Under the pieces are notes generated by a model. The model searched no databases. It saw nothing but the letters and a program-made list of their open reading frames with translations, and was not told where the DNA came from. Positions 14,501 to 24,542 of a DNA stretch of 64,000 bases are shown one piece after another. Source of the stretch: Nautilus pompilius. Its lineage: Eukaryota; Mollusca; Cephalopoda; Nautilida; Nautilidae. The stretch covers positions 744,001-808,000 of the forward strand of contig JACATO010000039.1 of assembly GCA_018389105.1 (NCBI GenBank), given 5' to 3'. The position numbers and the translations under genes are program-made. The stretch's first letter is position 1. Each line of letters starts with the position of its first letter.

Positions 14501-17500
14501 TTTTTTTAAATGATCAGAACTGATATTGTTTATTTACATTGTAATCCTTTTGGTCATTTGTGAAGCATTCACTGGTTTTGTTAAGTCAAAATAGTGGTGT
14601 TTCTAGCAGATAAGTTATTGCATTAATACGCTATAACGGTTTCAACCTAGGTTCTCAGGAAGGTAAATTTACCAAGATATTAAGAGGTTTAGGATTTTGT
14701 AAAAGCCACATAAAACTGTTTCCCCTATAAACTCTAAACAAGAATAAAACTAAGTTATGGAAGTAATTGAGCTTTCAATGACTTTATATTTGTTTTGTCA
14801 AGGAAATAGAAAAACAAAAAGGTTACAAATTAAACCAGATGTTGAAAGAGAGAAAATAATAATAAACTGCAAACAAAATGCTTTAATTACTTGGAACTTT
14901 ATTCTAGTTTGAATAAACAATATTTTCAACTGTTGAAATTGTTGTAACGTTGAATACATGATTTTTGTTTGTTTTAAAAAAAGAAAATCAAATCAATTCT
15001 AAAGCCATAATTTCTGTTACTAATATTGTGTAGGGAAGGATATAATAGATTCTTTGATTTTTCAGTTTTGTTGAATTTACACTAAGAATTTCTACATTTG
15101 GTGTGAAGCAAATGCAGATTTAAGATATTGTTCTCAAACTGACTTTCTGTGTTCAGAGACCATAATATTTAAAGAATACTGTTTGCCTGATGTAGTAGAC
15201 CTGTTACAGATACATGGAATGGAATAAATACCAGGCATACATTTGTTATCTATGGGATCATTTATATTTATATATACAAATGATCTCAAACTTTGGGGCT
15301 TCAGGAAAAAAAAATCAAGTTGTATTTATTGAACATGCTAGAGATTTTATTATTTATTCATGGATTGAAAAAGAAGTGTAACATTTCATTGGGAAAACTT
15401 TCAGAATCACATATGATAGGCTTGTTGAAAAAGATCAGAGCAAACACTTTTTAATGGCAGGAACATGGTTGCTATGGAAATCTAAATATTTGTCCATCCA
15501 TGCATGACTAACAATTTTTTTTTATTTTTAAATTGATAGTTTGTCATTTTCCCCTCCAGAAAGGAAAGCAAGTTATTAACTACTTGTTCCTTGGTAAATT
15601 GTATGGATGATCTGATGTAATTAAAATGACAGAAACAGCTGTAAAGAATAGTTACTTTGGCCAGACGACAAAAGTAACAATGTATTTGAACTACAGTTTT
15701 GGTTTATTGGACATGGAATCTATAGCTAATTTTTTAAAAAAAAACAAAATAACGGTAAACTTCAAGTATGAGTAGGCTGAATCTGATGAGTACCGGTGAA
15801 CCGATGGTTGCTAGTTTCTGTAAGTAAAATTGACTTCCAAATGAAGTATGAATGAGAAAGACAAAAGTGAACTAAATCTGTGGTGTTTCTAGATGGGAGA
15901 TCAGTTCTTTGGGATGTGAATGTAACTTATTGAAAAGAACCTGAGATGTTTCAACACTGGAAATGTCATTTTACAAACACAACATCAAAAACTTTTAAAG
16001 CCTGTGAGAAGAATCCAATATTTGAAATTTTAAACAGTTTCTTCCATTGTTTAAAGGAGATGGCATTTACGGAAGGATCAGTGTGATCAGAAACAAAAGT
16101 AAAGATGCAGATCAAATATTTCACAAGTTGATACAGTAAAATCCTTTTTATTGACCAACCTTTGATCCGGCACTTTCAATGTACCAGCACCAGACCAAAC
16201 TAGTGTGATTTTACACCGCTGTGCAGCACTGTGAACCGGTCACTTTCCTGCATTTGCCAATGTGTGTTTAGATAATTGTTTCTCTGTGAAAACATTTCAT
16301 GCTTGCTTGCTTTTCCAATAAACTTTTTTTTTTTTTTTTTTTGAATATCGTCAAAGAATAGCTCTTCAACTGGTCATGGAATAAAAAGGAAGAGAATCTT
16401 GTTACATTAGCACTATTGTGTTTAGTCTTACTGATACCTATTTAAGGAAAGCTACCATCTGCTGCACATGTTTTACTACTATTATGTTACTGTTATAGTT
16501 GAGCTATTGTTGTTGTGATTTCTTGTATTATAGGTAAATTATACCTATTATTTAACTGTGTGGTCCTGTAGTTGCTGGGTTAAAGGCATTATACTGCATG
16601 TAGATAGTGCCTGTGCCCCTGAAAAATTATATTTTTGGTGCACCATTTCGAACCCATTCTGCTTACAGTTTGTTGATTTCTATCTCTCTCTCTCTCCACA
16701 TCCAGGTCAATTTAAAATATTTTTTTGAATGTTTTAGTTTATTTGTCCTATTTTTTGTTTCACGAAGCTGAATATAAACTCAGCTAAAGCTCAGTTATTT
16801 TTACTTACATTGTTTTATTTAAATTTTAAAATTAGAATAGTACTAAGTAGCACTGAGAAAGTCTCGAGAGATTTTTATATTGTACATTTTTTTGAGTAAA
16901 AGTTTTTAGTGACAGACTCAGCATGTAATGTTATTTCTATAAAGAAATTTTAGATGGTTGCCACACTTGAAACAAAATAAATATTAATAACTTAACATTT
17001 CCTTAATAATAAGAGTTAGTGGATTTGAAAAATCTTCCTCATTACTCTGCTTATTTTGTTTGTTTGTTTCTCTTTCAGAGGACCGCTATATTGAACTGTT
17101 CCTCAATTCAACTCCAGAGGGACATGGCTGTGGTGGGGGTGGCACTGGTGGCATGGGGGGTGGCTACGGTGGATCCCCAATGGGAGGAGGACGTTTCACT
17201 GGAGGTGTCGGAATGGGAGGTGGTATGAACAACTATGGAGGAGGTATGTATTACAATTTTTCTCTAGCCTTCGTATAAAGACGATGTGATTACCAAGTGT
17301 ACTGAATTTTCACAATATTCAGTATTTTCAGGAGGGATGAAAGTTAGAAATCTGAAAATATTTTGAGTTCTGGGAGGCAAAGGCTTTAGAAGATTAAATA
17401 TTTTTTACTATCAAAATGTAGGATATAGTATACACATTTTAGGATTGTGGTGTATAATTATGCATAGGATGTTTTCAAAATGTATATATAAACTGCTTAC

Positions 17501-20500
17501 AATGTCTGATAAATTTTATTGAAAGCTGTTAGTCTCTCCACGTGGTAAAGGAAAATCAGCGACATTTAACTTTACAGCAGCAGTCTTCTGTTTACAGTTT
17601 TACTTTATTAAAAATACTGCAAGTGTATTGTTAAATTCTATACATATATCTCCACTTTCAGCCTATAAATGGGTTTCCAGAGTAATATTGTTTCTGTAAA
17701 AAAAAAATTACTTTTTAGAATAATCTTTTGCACTAATATTGTTTATAATTGTAATAAATTATAATATTAAACTGAGTTTGTTAGTAAAATAATTTTCCAT
17801 CTTAATCTTAGCTTCATTTTTTTTTTTACTTTCTCTTTGAAGTGAATTAAGTTATTTTTCTTGATTAATTTTGAGACCAATAGAAGCTATTTATTATACG
17901 AGGTCTGTTGAAAAAGTATCCAGACTTAGGCTGGGGAAAAAAAATTGTGTACTTGGTGTGGTTCATTTGCTAATCTCCTTTGAAGTAAGTCCCTTTGTGC
18001 CTCCACACACTTAGCCCAATGATCCTTTCACTGTTCGAAGCACGTCTGGAATGCTTCTTCCTGAATGGCTCTCAGTTCTGCCGTCACATTCTGCATGATG
18101 TCCTCTCGGCTCTTAAAGTGGGAGCCTTTTAGTGGCATCTCCATTTTTGGGAACAACCAGAAGTCAGAAGGAGCCATGTCTGGAGAGTAGGGAGCCTGGT
18201 GAATGATCGAAATGCTTTTCTTTGCCAAGAAACCTTGGATCAGCTGCGACAAATGAGCCAGGGTGTTGTCATGATGCACCTGCCAGTTTTGTGAGGCCCG
18301 CAGATCCGGTCTTGCGCCGAACTGCATCATGAAGACATCAGAAGACTTCTTGATAGTACTCCTTTGTAACTGTTTGTCCTTCTGGTGCATATTCGTGATG
18401 CACAACTCGGTAGTCAAAGAAAACAGTCAGCAGCATCACCTTGATTTTGCTCCGGACCTGATGTGCTTTTTTGGGCCTCGTCAATGATGGGTGCTTCCAC
18501 TTGTGATGACTGAGCTTTGGTTTCCAGGTCGTAACCATACACCCACATCTCATCTCCAGTTATCAAGGTATTCTGGAACTCAGGATCCCTGTTGGCAGTA
18601 GCCAGCAGGTCCTGTGCAACCTCAAGACGAAGTTGTTGTTGTCCCTGAGAAAGCAGCTTGGGCACAAATTTCGCTACCACTCTGTGCAAGCCCAGATCCT
18701 CCTTTAAAATTGCATGTGCAGAATCTTTACTGATCCCAACCTCGTCACCAATTTCCCGCACCATCAAATGACAATCCTCCATTATCAAGGTCCGCACTTT
18801 CTCAATAACAACTGCATTGTAGCTTGTTGACGGCCTTCCGGAATGCTGGTCACTCTCCACCGATGTGCGGCCATCTTTGAACCTCTTGTACCATTCTTTA
18901 ATTTGGGTAACATCCATGGCATTGTCACCAAAAGCCTGTTGAATTTTTCGAATTGTTTCCGCTTAGGTATCTCCAAGCTTTTGGCAAAACTTGATGTAAG
19001 ATCGTTGCTCCACGCATTCTGTCATCATGGGTGAAATGAAAATGCGACAAGTAGTACAGCAGCTCACACGCTGGCTGCCTGACAGTGACTGACACATCCA
19101 GCAAGCCCGCCAAAAACCATGCATGTGGCTCCTCTATGCACACTTTTGCCTCCCTAGTGTCATTACTTCCCATCGGAAAAAATAGTTGGATACTTTTTCG
19201 ACAGACCTCATATGATTATTTTATTAAAAATCGTGTTTCTTAGTCAGAGACTAGATAGATATATCTACCTTTTGAAAAAGTTCTCTGAACATTGCTTTCA
19301 AATTATTTTTCTGATTTTTATAGTCAATCGAAAACTATCTTTGCAGCCATTTTAATTTAAATCAGTTTACTACTTTGTTAAGCTCTGTGATGCATAAACC
19401 ATTCTTCCTATTAATGAGTAAATACAAGTGTCACACTACCCTTCAATCTACTAAAAGTAAAATCAAATCAAATTTTACAAGGAGTAATAAAGCTACAAAA
19501 AATTTTTTTTAGCGAGATTGGGTGACTAATGAAGCAAGCATCTGAATATTGGTTTAAAATGTCAGTTTGCATCAGAAATTATAATTGGCAATAGTAAATG
19601 ATAGAAAACAATCTTGATTAAAATGAAATTTTAAAATAATTTTCATTTTCTTAAATTATTCCTGGATATTGCCTTGGGGGGGGGTGTCTGTAGGTCTGAA
19701 AATCTTTTGCTCCCATTTCTGGGAAGTGTTTTGTATTTGACACAAAAACACACCACGGTAGTATTTGTTGCTTTAGTAGTATTAACATTAATAACCCAGT
19801 ACCAGATAGAAGGGCAAATGTTACCTTTCCTCTTGCATGATTAGTACAAAATGATGAAAGATTTACTAAAGCTAATATTATAGAGTGGTTTTATCTGAAG
19901 AAAAAAAAACTACTGGAGATTAAGATACTAGGTATAAGAATGCTAATCCGGTAAGTTTCAAATTGGTTTTAGACTAGATTTTTTTGAAGTATGCTTTTGT
20001 CAAAAACTTGTCTGAGATGCTTTCTTTTAAGAAATGATGTAAGGGCAAGCACCACAGTCATTGTTGAAGTATTGCTACTGAGCATCTTTTTTATTTTGAA
20101 ATAGTGTTTGTGATTATTATGCAATTGAGCTCTATAAAATTGCTTGTTTTGTATGCTGCATGGCTTCACTGAGCCTGCTTAAAGCTGAAAATTAGATAAA
20201 AACTGTCAATCATTTTTCACTTGATCACCTTTTTGTCTTAAGAAAACTCAGCTTTGCTCAGCCATGTGGAATTAAAAGGTGAGAGGGTTTTATCTTTATT
20301 ATTTTGGTAAGACCAATATAGTAAACAGTGTAAACCTTTTTCTTTTAACTTGTGGAATAAATAATAGTATCTGGGTAGAAGAATAGTAAACTGTTACTGA
20401 CTGTAATAGGGTTTTGTTTTTCAGGTGGGATGAATAACTATATGCCAAGTGGTGGAGGATATGGACCTGGTGGAATGGGCATGGGTGGAATGTCCAACAA

Positions 20501-20534
20501 TGTGTTAGGAAATCCTAATTATACACCATTCTGA
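5447..20534 (+). CDS. hnRNP H/F-family RNA-binding protein (3' part, six exons)
   Basis: The gene encodes an hnRNP H/F-type nuclear RNA-binding protein. This family uses quasi-RRM domains to bind G-tracts and regulates splicing and polyadenylation. Coding exons are 5447-5585, 10946-11142, 12377-12609, 14280-14412, 17079-17243 and 20425-20534, and all junction phases agree. About 325 residues are visible. In order they are: the second half of qRRM2 ([20 protein letters not shown], then GHRYIECF); a Gly/Arg/Tyr-rich linker with the family signature RPGPYDR; an acidic-tyrosine patch ([13 protein letters not shown]); qRRM3 starting [10 protein letters not shown] and ending [11 protein letters not shown]; and a Gly/Met-rich tail ending NPNYTPF. 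qRRM1 and the start codon lie upstream of the window. The same order of domains in vertebrate HNRNPH1 supports the call. I cannot say whether this is the H or the F type, since invertebrates usually have one merged gene. Confidence 0.93.
5586..10945 (+). other. hnRNP H-like intron, 5.4 kb
   Basis: AT-rich intron with many homopolymer A and T runs. I found no transposon with recognisable termini and no coding homology. Confidence 0.7.
10946..11142 (+). CDS. hnRNP H-like exon: end of qRRM2 and linker
   Basis: The acceptor is TGTTTTAG and the donor AAAG|GTTTGC, a weak match but the only one that keeps frame with the next exon. It encodes [15 protein letters not shown], then the linker with [12 protein letters not shown] and a Gly/Arg-rich end. 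A stronger-looking alternative, AAT|GTAAAA 8 bases upstream, would break the frame. Confidence 0.88.
11143..12376 (+). other. hnRNP H-like intron with dispersed repeat copy
   Basis: The intron holds copy B of the unclassified repeat (about 11492-11625) and a long T-run near 12211-12230. It ends at the acceptor ACATTGCAG. Nothing else is recognisable. Confidence 0.65.
11492..11625 (+). repeat. Unclassified dispersed repeat, copy B
   Basis: Second copy of the family seen at 2525-2665, in the same orientation and in the same gene. AAGATGGCT, AAGTCATGGA, CTCAAATAG and GAATGAAAAG are conserved in order. Confidence 0.5.
12377..12609 (+). CDS. hnRNP H-like exon: Gly-rich linker and start of qRRM3
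   Basis: It encodes [15 protein letters not shown], a Met/Gly/Arg-rich stretch, then [19 protein letters not shown], which contains the RNP2-like strand of qRRM3. The donor is GAT|GTAAGT in phase 0. Confidence 0.93.
12610..14279 (+). other. hnRNP H-like intron carrying a MITE
   Basis: Intron with a polypyrimidine/poly-T run just after the donor and a 535-bp MITE at 13385-13919. The rest is AT-rich and featureless. Confidence 0.65.
13385..13919. mobile_element. Tigger-type MITE
   Basis: It is bounded by TA dinucleotides (13383-13384 and 13920-13921). The left end starts CATTTGTCCCCCGGTATTCG and the reverse complement of the right end starts CAGTCAACCCCCACATAATC. Both are followed by more matching CG-rich sequence, as in pogo/Tigger terminal repeats. 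There is no transposase. The interior has several CCAAT/ATTGG boxes (around 13586-13650), probably the relic promoter of a larger parent element. Confidence 0.7.
14280..14412 (+). CDS. hnRNP H-like exon: core of qRRM3
   Basis: It encodes [20 protein letters not shown] and then [20 protein letters not shown], the RNP1-like core of qRRM3. The acceptor is TTGAACAG and the donor ATCC|GTGAGT, leaving one base of the next codon. Confidence 0.94.
14413..17078 (+). other. hnRNP H-like intron
   Basis: It is mostly featureless AT-rich DNA. From 16134 (after TA at 16132-16133) there is a Tigger-like left terminus, CAGTAAAATCC followed by GACCAACC and CCGGCAC, but no matching right end was found, so only a truncated transposon end is suspected. 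A CT microsatellite lies near 16682-16696. Confidence 0.6.
17079..17243 (+). CDS. hnRNP H-like exon: end of qRRM3 and Gly-rich tail
   Basis: The acceptor is CTCTTTCAG. It reads (Q)[16 protein letters not shown] and then a Gly/Met-rich low-complexity segment. The donor is GGAG|GTATGT. Confidence 0.93.
17244..17898 (+). other. hnRNP H-like intron, part before the mariner
   Basis: AT-rich intron sequence up to the mariner insertion. Nothing else was recognised. Confidence 0.65.
17899..19210 (-). mobile_element. Mariner transposon, full length but dead
   Basis: A 1312-bp element flanked by TA duplications (17897-17898 and 19211-19212). Its terminal inverted repeats match closely: CGAGGTCTGTTGAAAAAGTA on the left and TGAGGTCTGTCGAAAAAGTA as reverse complement on the right. 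The size is typical of mariner. It is inserted in an hnRNP H-like intron in antisense orientation. Confidence 0.92.
17965..19028 (-). pseudogene. Mariner transposase pseudogene
   Basis: Read on the minus strand from ATG at 19028, it shows the helix-turn-helix region ([17 protein letters not shown]), the linker, and the catalytic triad motifs [14 protein letters not shown] and [13 protein letters not shown]. The second and third aspartates are separated by 34 residues, the DD34D signature of mariner. It cannot be translated intact: there is a TAA about 20 codons in (after KLGDT), a frameshift near 18500, and a TGA after TCFEQ near 18028. Confidence 0.9.
19211..20424 (+). other. hnRNP H-like intron, part after the mariner
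   Basis: AT-rich intron ending at acceptor TTTTTCAG. It includes a G-run at about 19676-19684. No coding homology. Confidence 0.65.
20425..20534 (+). CDS. hnRNP H-like last coding exon
   Basis: It encodes the C-terminal Gly/Met-rich tail ([20 protein letters not shown]) and ends NPNYTPF at a TGA at 20532-20534. The tail repeats the NNYGG/NNYMP pattern of the previous exon. Confidence 0.92.
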
Positions 20535-21361
20535 TGAGCTTCAGTTCTGTGTTTGAGTAGGAAGCAAAACTCCATTGTTCATTTTTGCTGATATATTCAT
20601 CAACATTGACAAATTAACACACAAATATCAGCTGTAGTATGTTTTGTTTTTTAAAAATTTTTTTTGAATTTGTCACCTTTGTAAATATTTCCTCTGTGAC
20701 TGTCACATTGGTACATTATTCTGAATATTTTATGTCAACACAGCAACAAAGGAAGTAAATATTACATGCAAACTTGTCAAATGTCTTTGATTTCTTTAAT
20801 TTGGAGATCTATACATTTTACTTTCTTGCACATCACATTAGATAGAAATCATTGATTGGTTAAAACCCTGAAATGTTCTATGTAAAGTTGATTAATCAAA
20901 AACTGATTGTGTGCACATGTGAGACATTTTCTCATAATGATATTTGACATGTTTATAGTCATGCAATGGAGGTGGGAAGGTACTCTGAAACTTTTTTAAA
21001 AATTGTATAGAAATTTAATTAGATTTAAGGAAATGATGCTGTTAAGCTATGATTAAACAAGTTTCAGATAAATTGATAGCTTAGGGCAACAGTTTATAAT
21101 GAATATCAGTGAGTGGGTTCTCAAGACACAACATCCATATCATAATGGTAGTAGTGTAAGATCACAATTTATAAAAAAAATTTTTTTTTTTAATGTTTAG
21201 AAGCTGGCAGAATGAAAGAATATGGAAATACATGTAGGACTGAGTATTCAAAATGTAAGGTACCCTAATAAAATTGTAACTGTTCTAGTTTCCTTAGGTC
21301 ATCTTGTATACTTTTCAGTACATTTGTACACTTACTGGAAATAAATGTTTACTTATTTAAC
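20535..21361 (+). other. hnRNP H-like 3' UTR
   Basis: The 3' untranslated region runs from the stop to an AATAAA signal at 21340-21345. An A-run follows at about 21369-21380 in the genomic sequence. It contains a TTTTTAATG-rich stretch but no other feature. Confidence 0.65.
21340..21345 (+). terminator. Polyadenylation signal, hnRNP H-like gene
   Basis: AATAAA about 806 bases after the stop codon, the last such hexamer before the hAT element that begins at 21538. An earlier AATAAA near 21268 is a possible alternative. Confidence 0.55.
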
Positions 21362-21537
21362 AACTTGTAAAAAAAAAAAAACAAACTTAGATATCAGAAT
21401 ACTTTTCGATTTATTCATTTTTTAAATGACACTTCTAATTGGATTATTCCAAATGATTTGTTGTTATGGGTATATATTACTTCTGAATCTGTTAATTTAG
21501 TGGGAAATTTCAAATTTGTGCATGCCATAGTCTAAAT

Positions 21538-24093
21538 CAGGGGTCGGCAACATACGGCCTGCAAGCAAATGTTGGTATTAGCCAATGGGAGCATGGTTCG
21601 ATTGCGCCAATCCTACTGCAGTAACAGTTTGAGTTCCGGTCCCTGTTTCTATCGGGGTGGCAGAGCGACAGGGAGTTGTTGGGGGGAGGGGTGATACAAA
21701 TGTGAGTTACTGCAGAGGCCTGTGACACACCTGGGAGTTCCTGCTGTGAGGGACAAGTCTGCACAGGCAGGTGGCTGGCTATAACCTGAAGGTTTTGATA
21801 ACAATACCCAGAACTTTGAGCAGCTGATTTTTAATTCATTTTAAATAGTGTTTGGGACCGACTGATTTTGATAACATCATCCGTGCTTATAAATGGCTTC
21901 CTCTGTATATACAAATGATGAGAAAGCAAACTACCTTCTTATGTATTAGATACAGCGTGTGCACGTTTTCGCATGGGGATTGTTCAAATTTGTGAACAAA
22001 CTGTAGATAAGTGATTTGCAAGGAATATTTCAGACTACCCCTTTTCTACGTCCGCTGCAGAGTGATGCTCCCTCAGATTTGGTGGTTAAAAGGCATGCTA
22101 GGGCAACAGTTCACGCACTGGTAGGTATATCACACGACTACTCGACATCTCTTGCAACAACAGGATATCAGGTGAGCCAGATATTTACATGTGCTATGAT
22201 ACTTTTTAATAACTTTTGTTTTTAAATAAAGTTGAAGAAAAAATTCCCATGGCATTGAATGCAAAAATGTAGGAAGGTAGATGACGAGTACCGAAATTTC
22301 CAAGACACGTGGACACTAGATTACTACTACATCGAGCACACTGGATGTTTCATTTGCCTAGAATATGTTGCTGTGAGGAAGGCAGCAAATATCAAGTGAC
22401 ATTACGATACCTGCCATAGTGGAAATTTTAACAAGTTTACTGGGCAAGCAAGGAAAGATGAAGTTGAGCGACTGAAGGCTGGTTTCGGAAAACAAATGTC
22501 ATTTTTTGCCAAGATAAGCAGTGAAAATAAAGGAAATATTCGTGCCAGCTATGAAATCTCAAAATGTATTTCAGAAAAGATGAAGCCTTTTACAGATGGA
22601 GAGTTTGTCAAAGAATGTTTACTGGCAATGGTGAATATTGTTTGTCCTGAAAAGAAATCTTTATTTGCATCCATCAGCCTGTCTGCAAGAACAATCACAC
22701 AACTAGTTGAAATGTCAGCAGATGCTAAAAATTGGTTAAGGGATGCTTGCAATGGACTGCAATGTTTTTCAATTGCACTTGATGAGAGCACAGACTCAAG
22801 AGAGACTGCTCAACTTGCAGTGTTTGTGCGAGGAGTGATGTTAAATTTTCAAATTTTTGAAGAGTTTATTAAATTAATTCCTATGAAGGATGCAGTTACT
22901 GGAGCAGACATTTTTGAAGCTTTGTTGAAAACGATGTCAGAAATGAAACTTGATGTGTTGAAGCTAATTGGCATCACAACTGATGGGGTAGAAAAAAGGC
23001 ATAATCTCATTGCTGCAAGGACAAATGGAAAGCCTTGGAATAACACACAAACTGGTTAAAATTCATTGAATTATCCATCAAGAAGCATTATGTGCCAATT
23101 ATTTGAAATTAAAGAATGTTATGGACATTGTTGTGAAGCCAGTAAATCTAATTCTATCATGGATTGAATCGTTGCCATTTTCAGAAATTTTTGTTGGATA
23201 CAGAGGCAGAATATGGGAACCTGGCTTAGTTGAGGGTCAATGCTGGAAAGATTATTTGCATTGCATGAAGAGGTGGCAAATATTCCTTGAAAGCAAAAAA
23301 TGAAGATGCTTCACATTTTCGTGATCCTGATTGGCTTGCAACCTTGGCATTTCTTGTGGACATTACATCTCATTTAAATAACTTAAATTTACAACTATAA
23401 GGAAAAAATCAGCTGATACATGAGATGCATGGTCATATTGTGGCCTTTGAAAGAAAGCTGCAATTTTTGGAATACCAGCTTCAAAAGGGTAATTGTGCAC
23501 ATTTTCCTACTTTTCAAAAAAGTAAAGCACAAGATCTATGTATTTTTGTGAATATGGTCCAGGAATTGAGAAAAGTTTTCATCTCGTTTTGCTGATTTTT
23601 GTTAGCATGCAAATGAGTTCAAGCTGTTGCTACTCCACTTGATGTGGAAGTGGACACTGCATCAGAAATTTATCAAATGGAATTGAGATTGAAATTTCAT
23701 TCTGAAGATGTGTCAGTGCTTGATGTCTATAGAAAATATATTCATCCTAACTTAGTTATCCATGCAAAAAAAAGATGACGACATTGTTTGGCAACACTTA
23801 TTTTCAAAAATGAAGCACACCAAGAACCATTTGAGAACAAGACTGACACCCAATATTGAGCAGCTTTCGAGCAACAAACAGCAGCAAGTTTCACATTGAC
23901 TATTAGGTAAGTTATTTTACCACCATTCAAGGCATCATGTTTATACTTTCTCTTTTTAATAGATTGAAAAGGTTCTTTGATTACTAATTGGCTTATATTT
24001 TGCATGAAATCAATAACGTAACTAATTCCCATATTTCATGTTTGTTTATGGCATTTATCTGGCCTGCAGAGGCAAAAAGGTTGCTGACCTCTG
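21538..24093 (+). mobile_element. hAT transposon, GTF2IRD2/Charlie8-like
   Basis: A complete 2556-bp element. It is flanked by an exact 8-bp target duplication GTCTAAAT (21530-21537 and 24094-24101). The terminal inverted repeats are CAGGGGTCGGCAAC on the left and CAGAGGTCAGCAAC as reverse complement on the right, followed by GGCCTGC-type subterminal sequence on both sides. It lies between the convergent 3' ends of the hnRNP H-like gene and MICU1 and does not break either. Confidence 0.93.
22270..23890 (+). pseudogene. hAT transposase pseudogene
   Basis: The order of parts matches hAT transposases of the group that gave rise to GTF2IRD2. First comes a BED-type zinc finger (CFICL with HYDTCH), interrupted by TGA near 22396. 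Then an open stretch at 22496-23059 with SFFAKISSENKGNIRASYEI and the motif CFSIALDESTDS, which carries the first catalytic Asp, followed by GITTDGV. The last part is a C-terminal dimerisation region (TLFGNTYF, then FSKMKHTKNHLRTRLT). The region after 23059 is broken by frameshifts and stops, so no functional protein is expected. Confidence 0.85.
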
Positions 24094-24390
24094 GTCTAAA
24101 TGGTTAATTCAAGGTGCTTATTTTTACCCATTCATACTAGAAAGCCTGTAATATTTTAATGTCAGATACAGATTTTCAAAAAGAAGAGTAAATACTATAG
24201 TTTAAATGTTCATCAAACAAGGAGAGAAATTTTAATGCCACTTCATTGAGGTCATAAAAGGATGCATGATTCTACTTTAGCATTTAGATATTTTAAAGTT
24301 TGAAACAAACAAAAAAAAAATTATTTTAATCACTGACACAGAACAGCAGAAGTTACAAATTTATAGATAAAGGCTGAAAGTTAACAAGTT
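24094..24390 (-). other. MICU1 3' UTR and intergenic gap
   Basis: A short stretch between the hAT element and the MICU1 stop codon. On the minus strand an ATTAAA (24330 down to 24325) is followed by a T/GT-rich stretch, which fits a cleavage and polyadenylation site about 60 bases after the stop. Confidence 0.45.
24325..24330 (-). terminator. Possible MICU1 polyadenylation signal
   Basis: ATTAAA on the minus strand, followed by a run of ten T and GTTTG. It is a variant hexamer. No AATAAA was seen on the minus strand between the stop and the hAT element. Confidence 0.4.
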
Positions 24391-24542
24391 TTAGTCAAGA
24401 AAATTAGCTGTTTGGCTTTTAGTACATTTCCACATGGCATTCATCAGCTTTATAAATCCTGTGTCCTTTGGTTTTTCCAAACCCCGCAATACTCTTCGTT
24501 TCATGACTGATACAAATTCTTTGTTACTTAACTGACCATCAT
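24391..24542 (-). CDS. MICU1 exon 11: last EF-hand and C-terminus
   Basis: It completes the last EF-hand (DGQLSNKEF), then [11 protein letters not shown] and MWKC, and ends NFLD with TAA. The acceptor is TTTTTTAACAG. Confidence 0.95.

Noticed and set aside
16134..16390. Second Tigger-like element in an hnRNP H-like intron
   Set aside because: Only a left-terminus-like sequence was seen, with no right end or target duplication. It is mentioned in the intron entry only.
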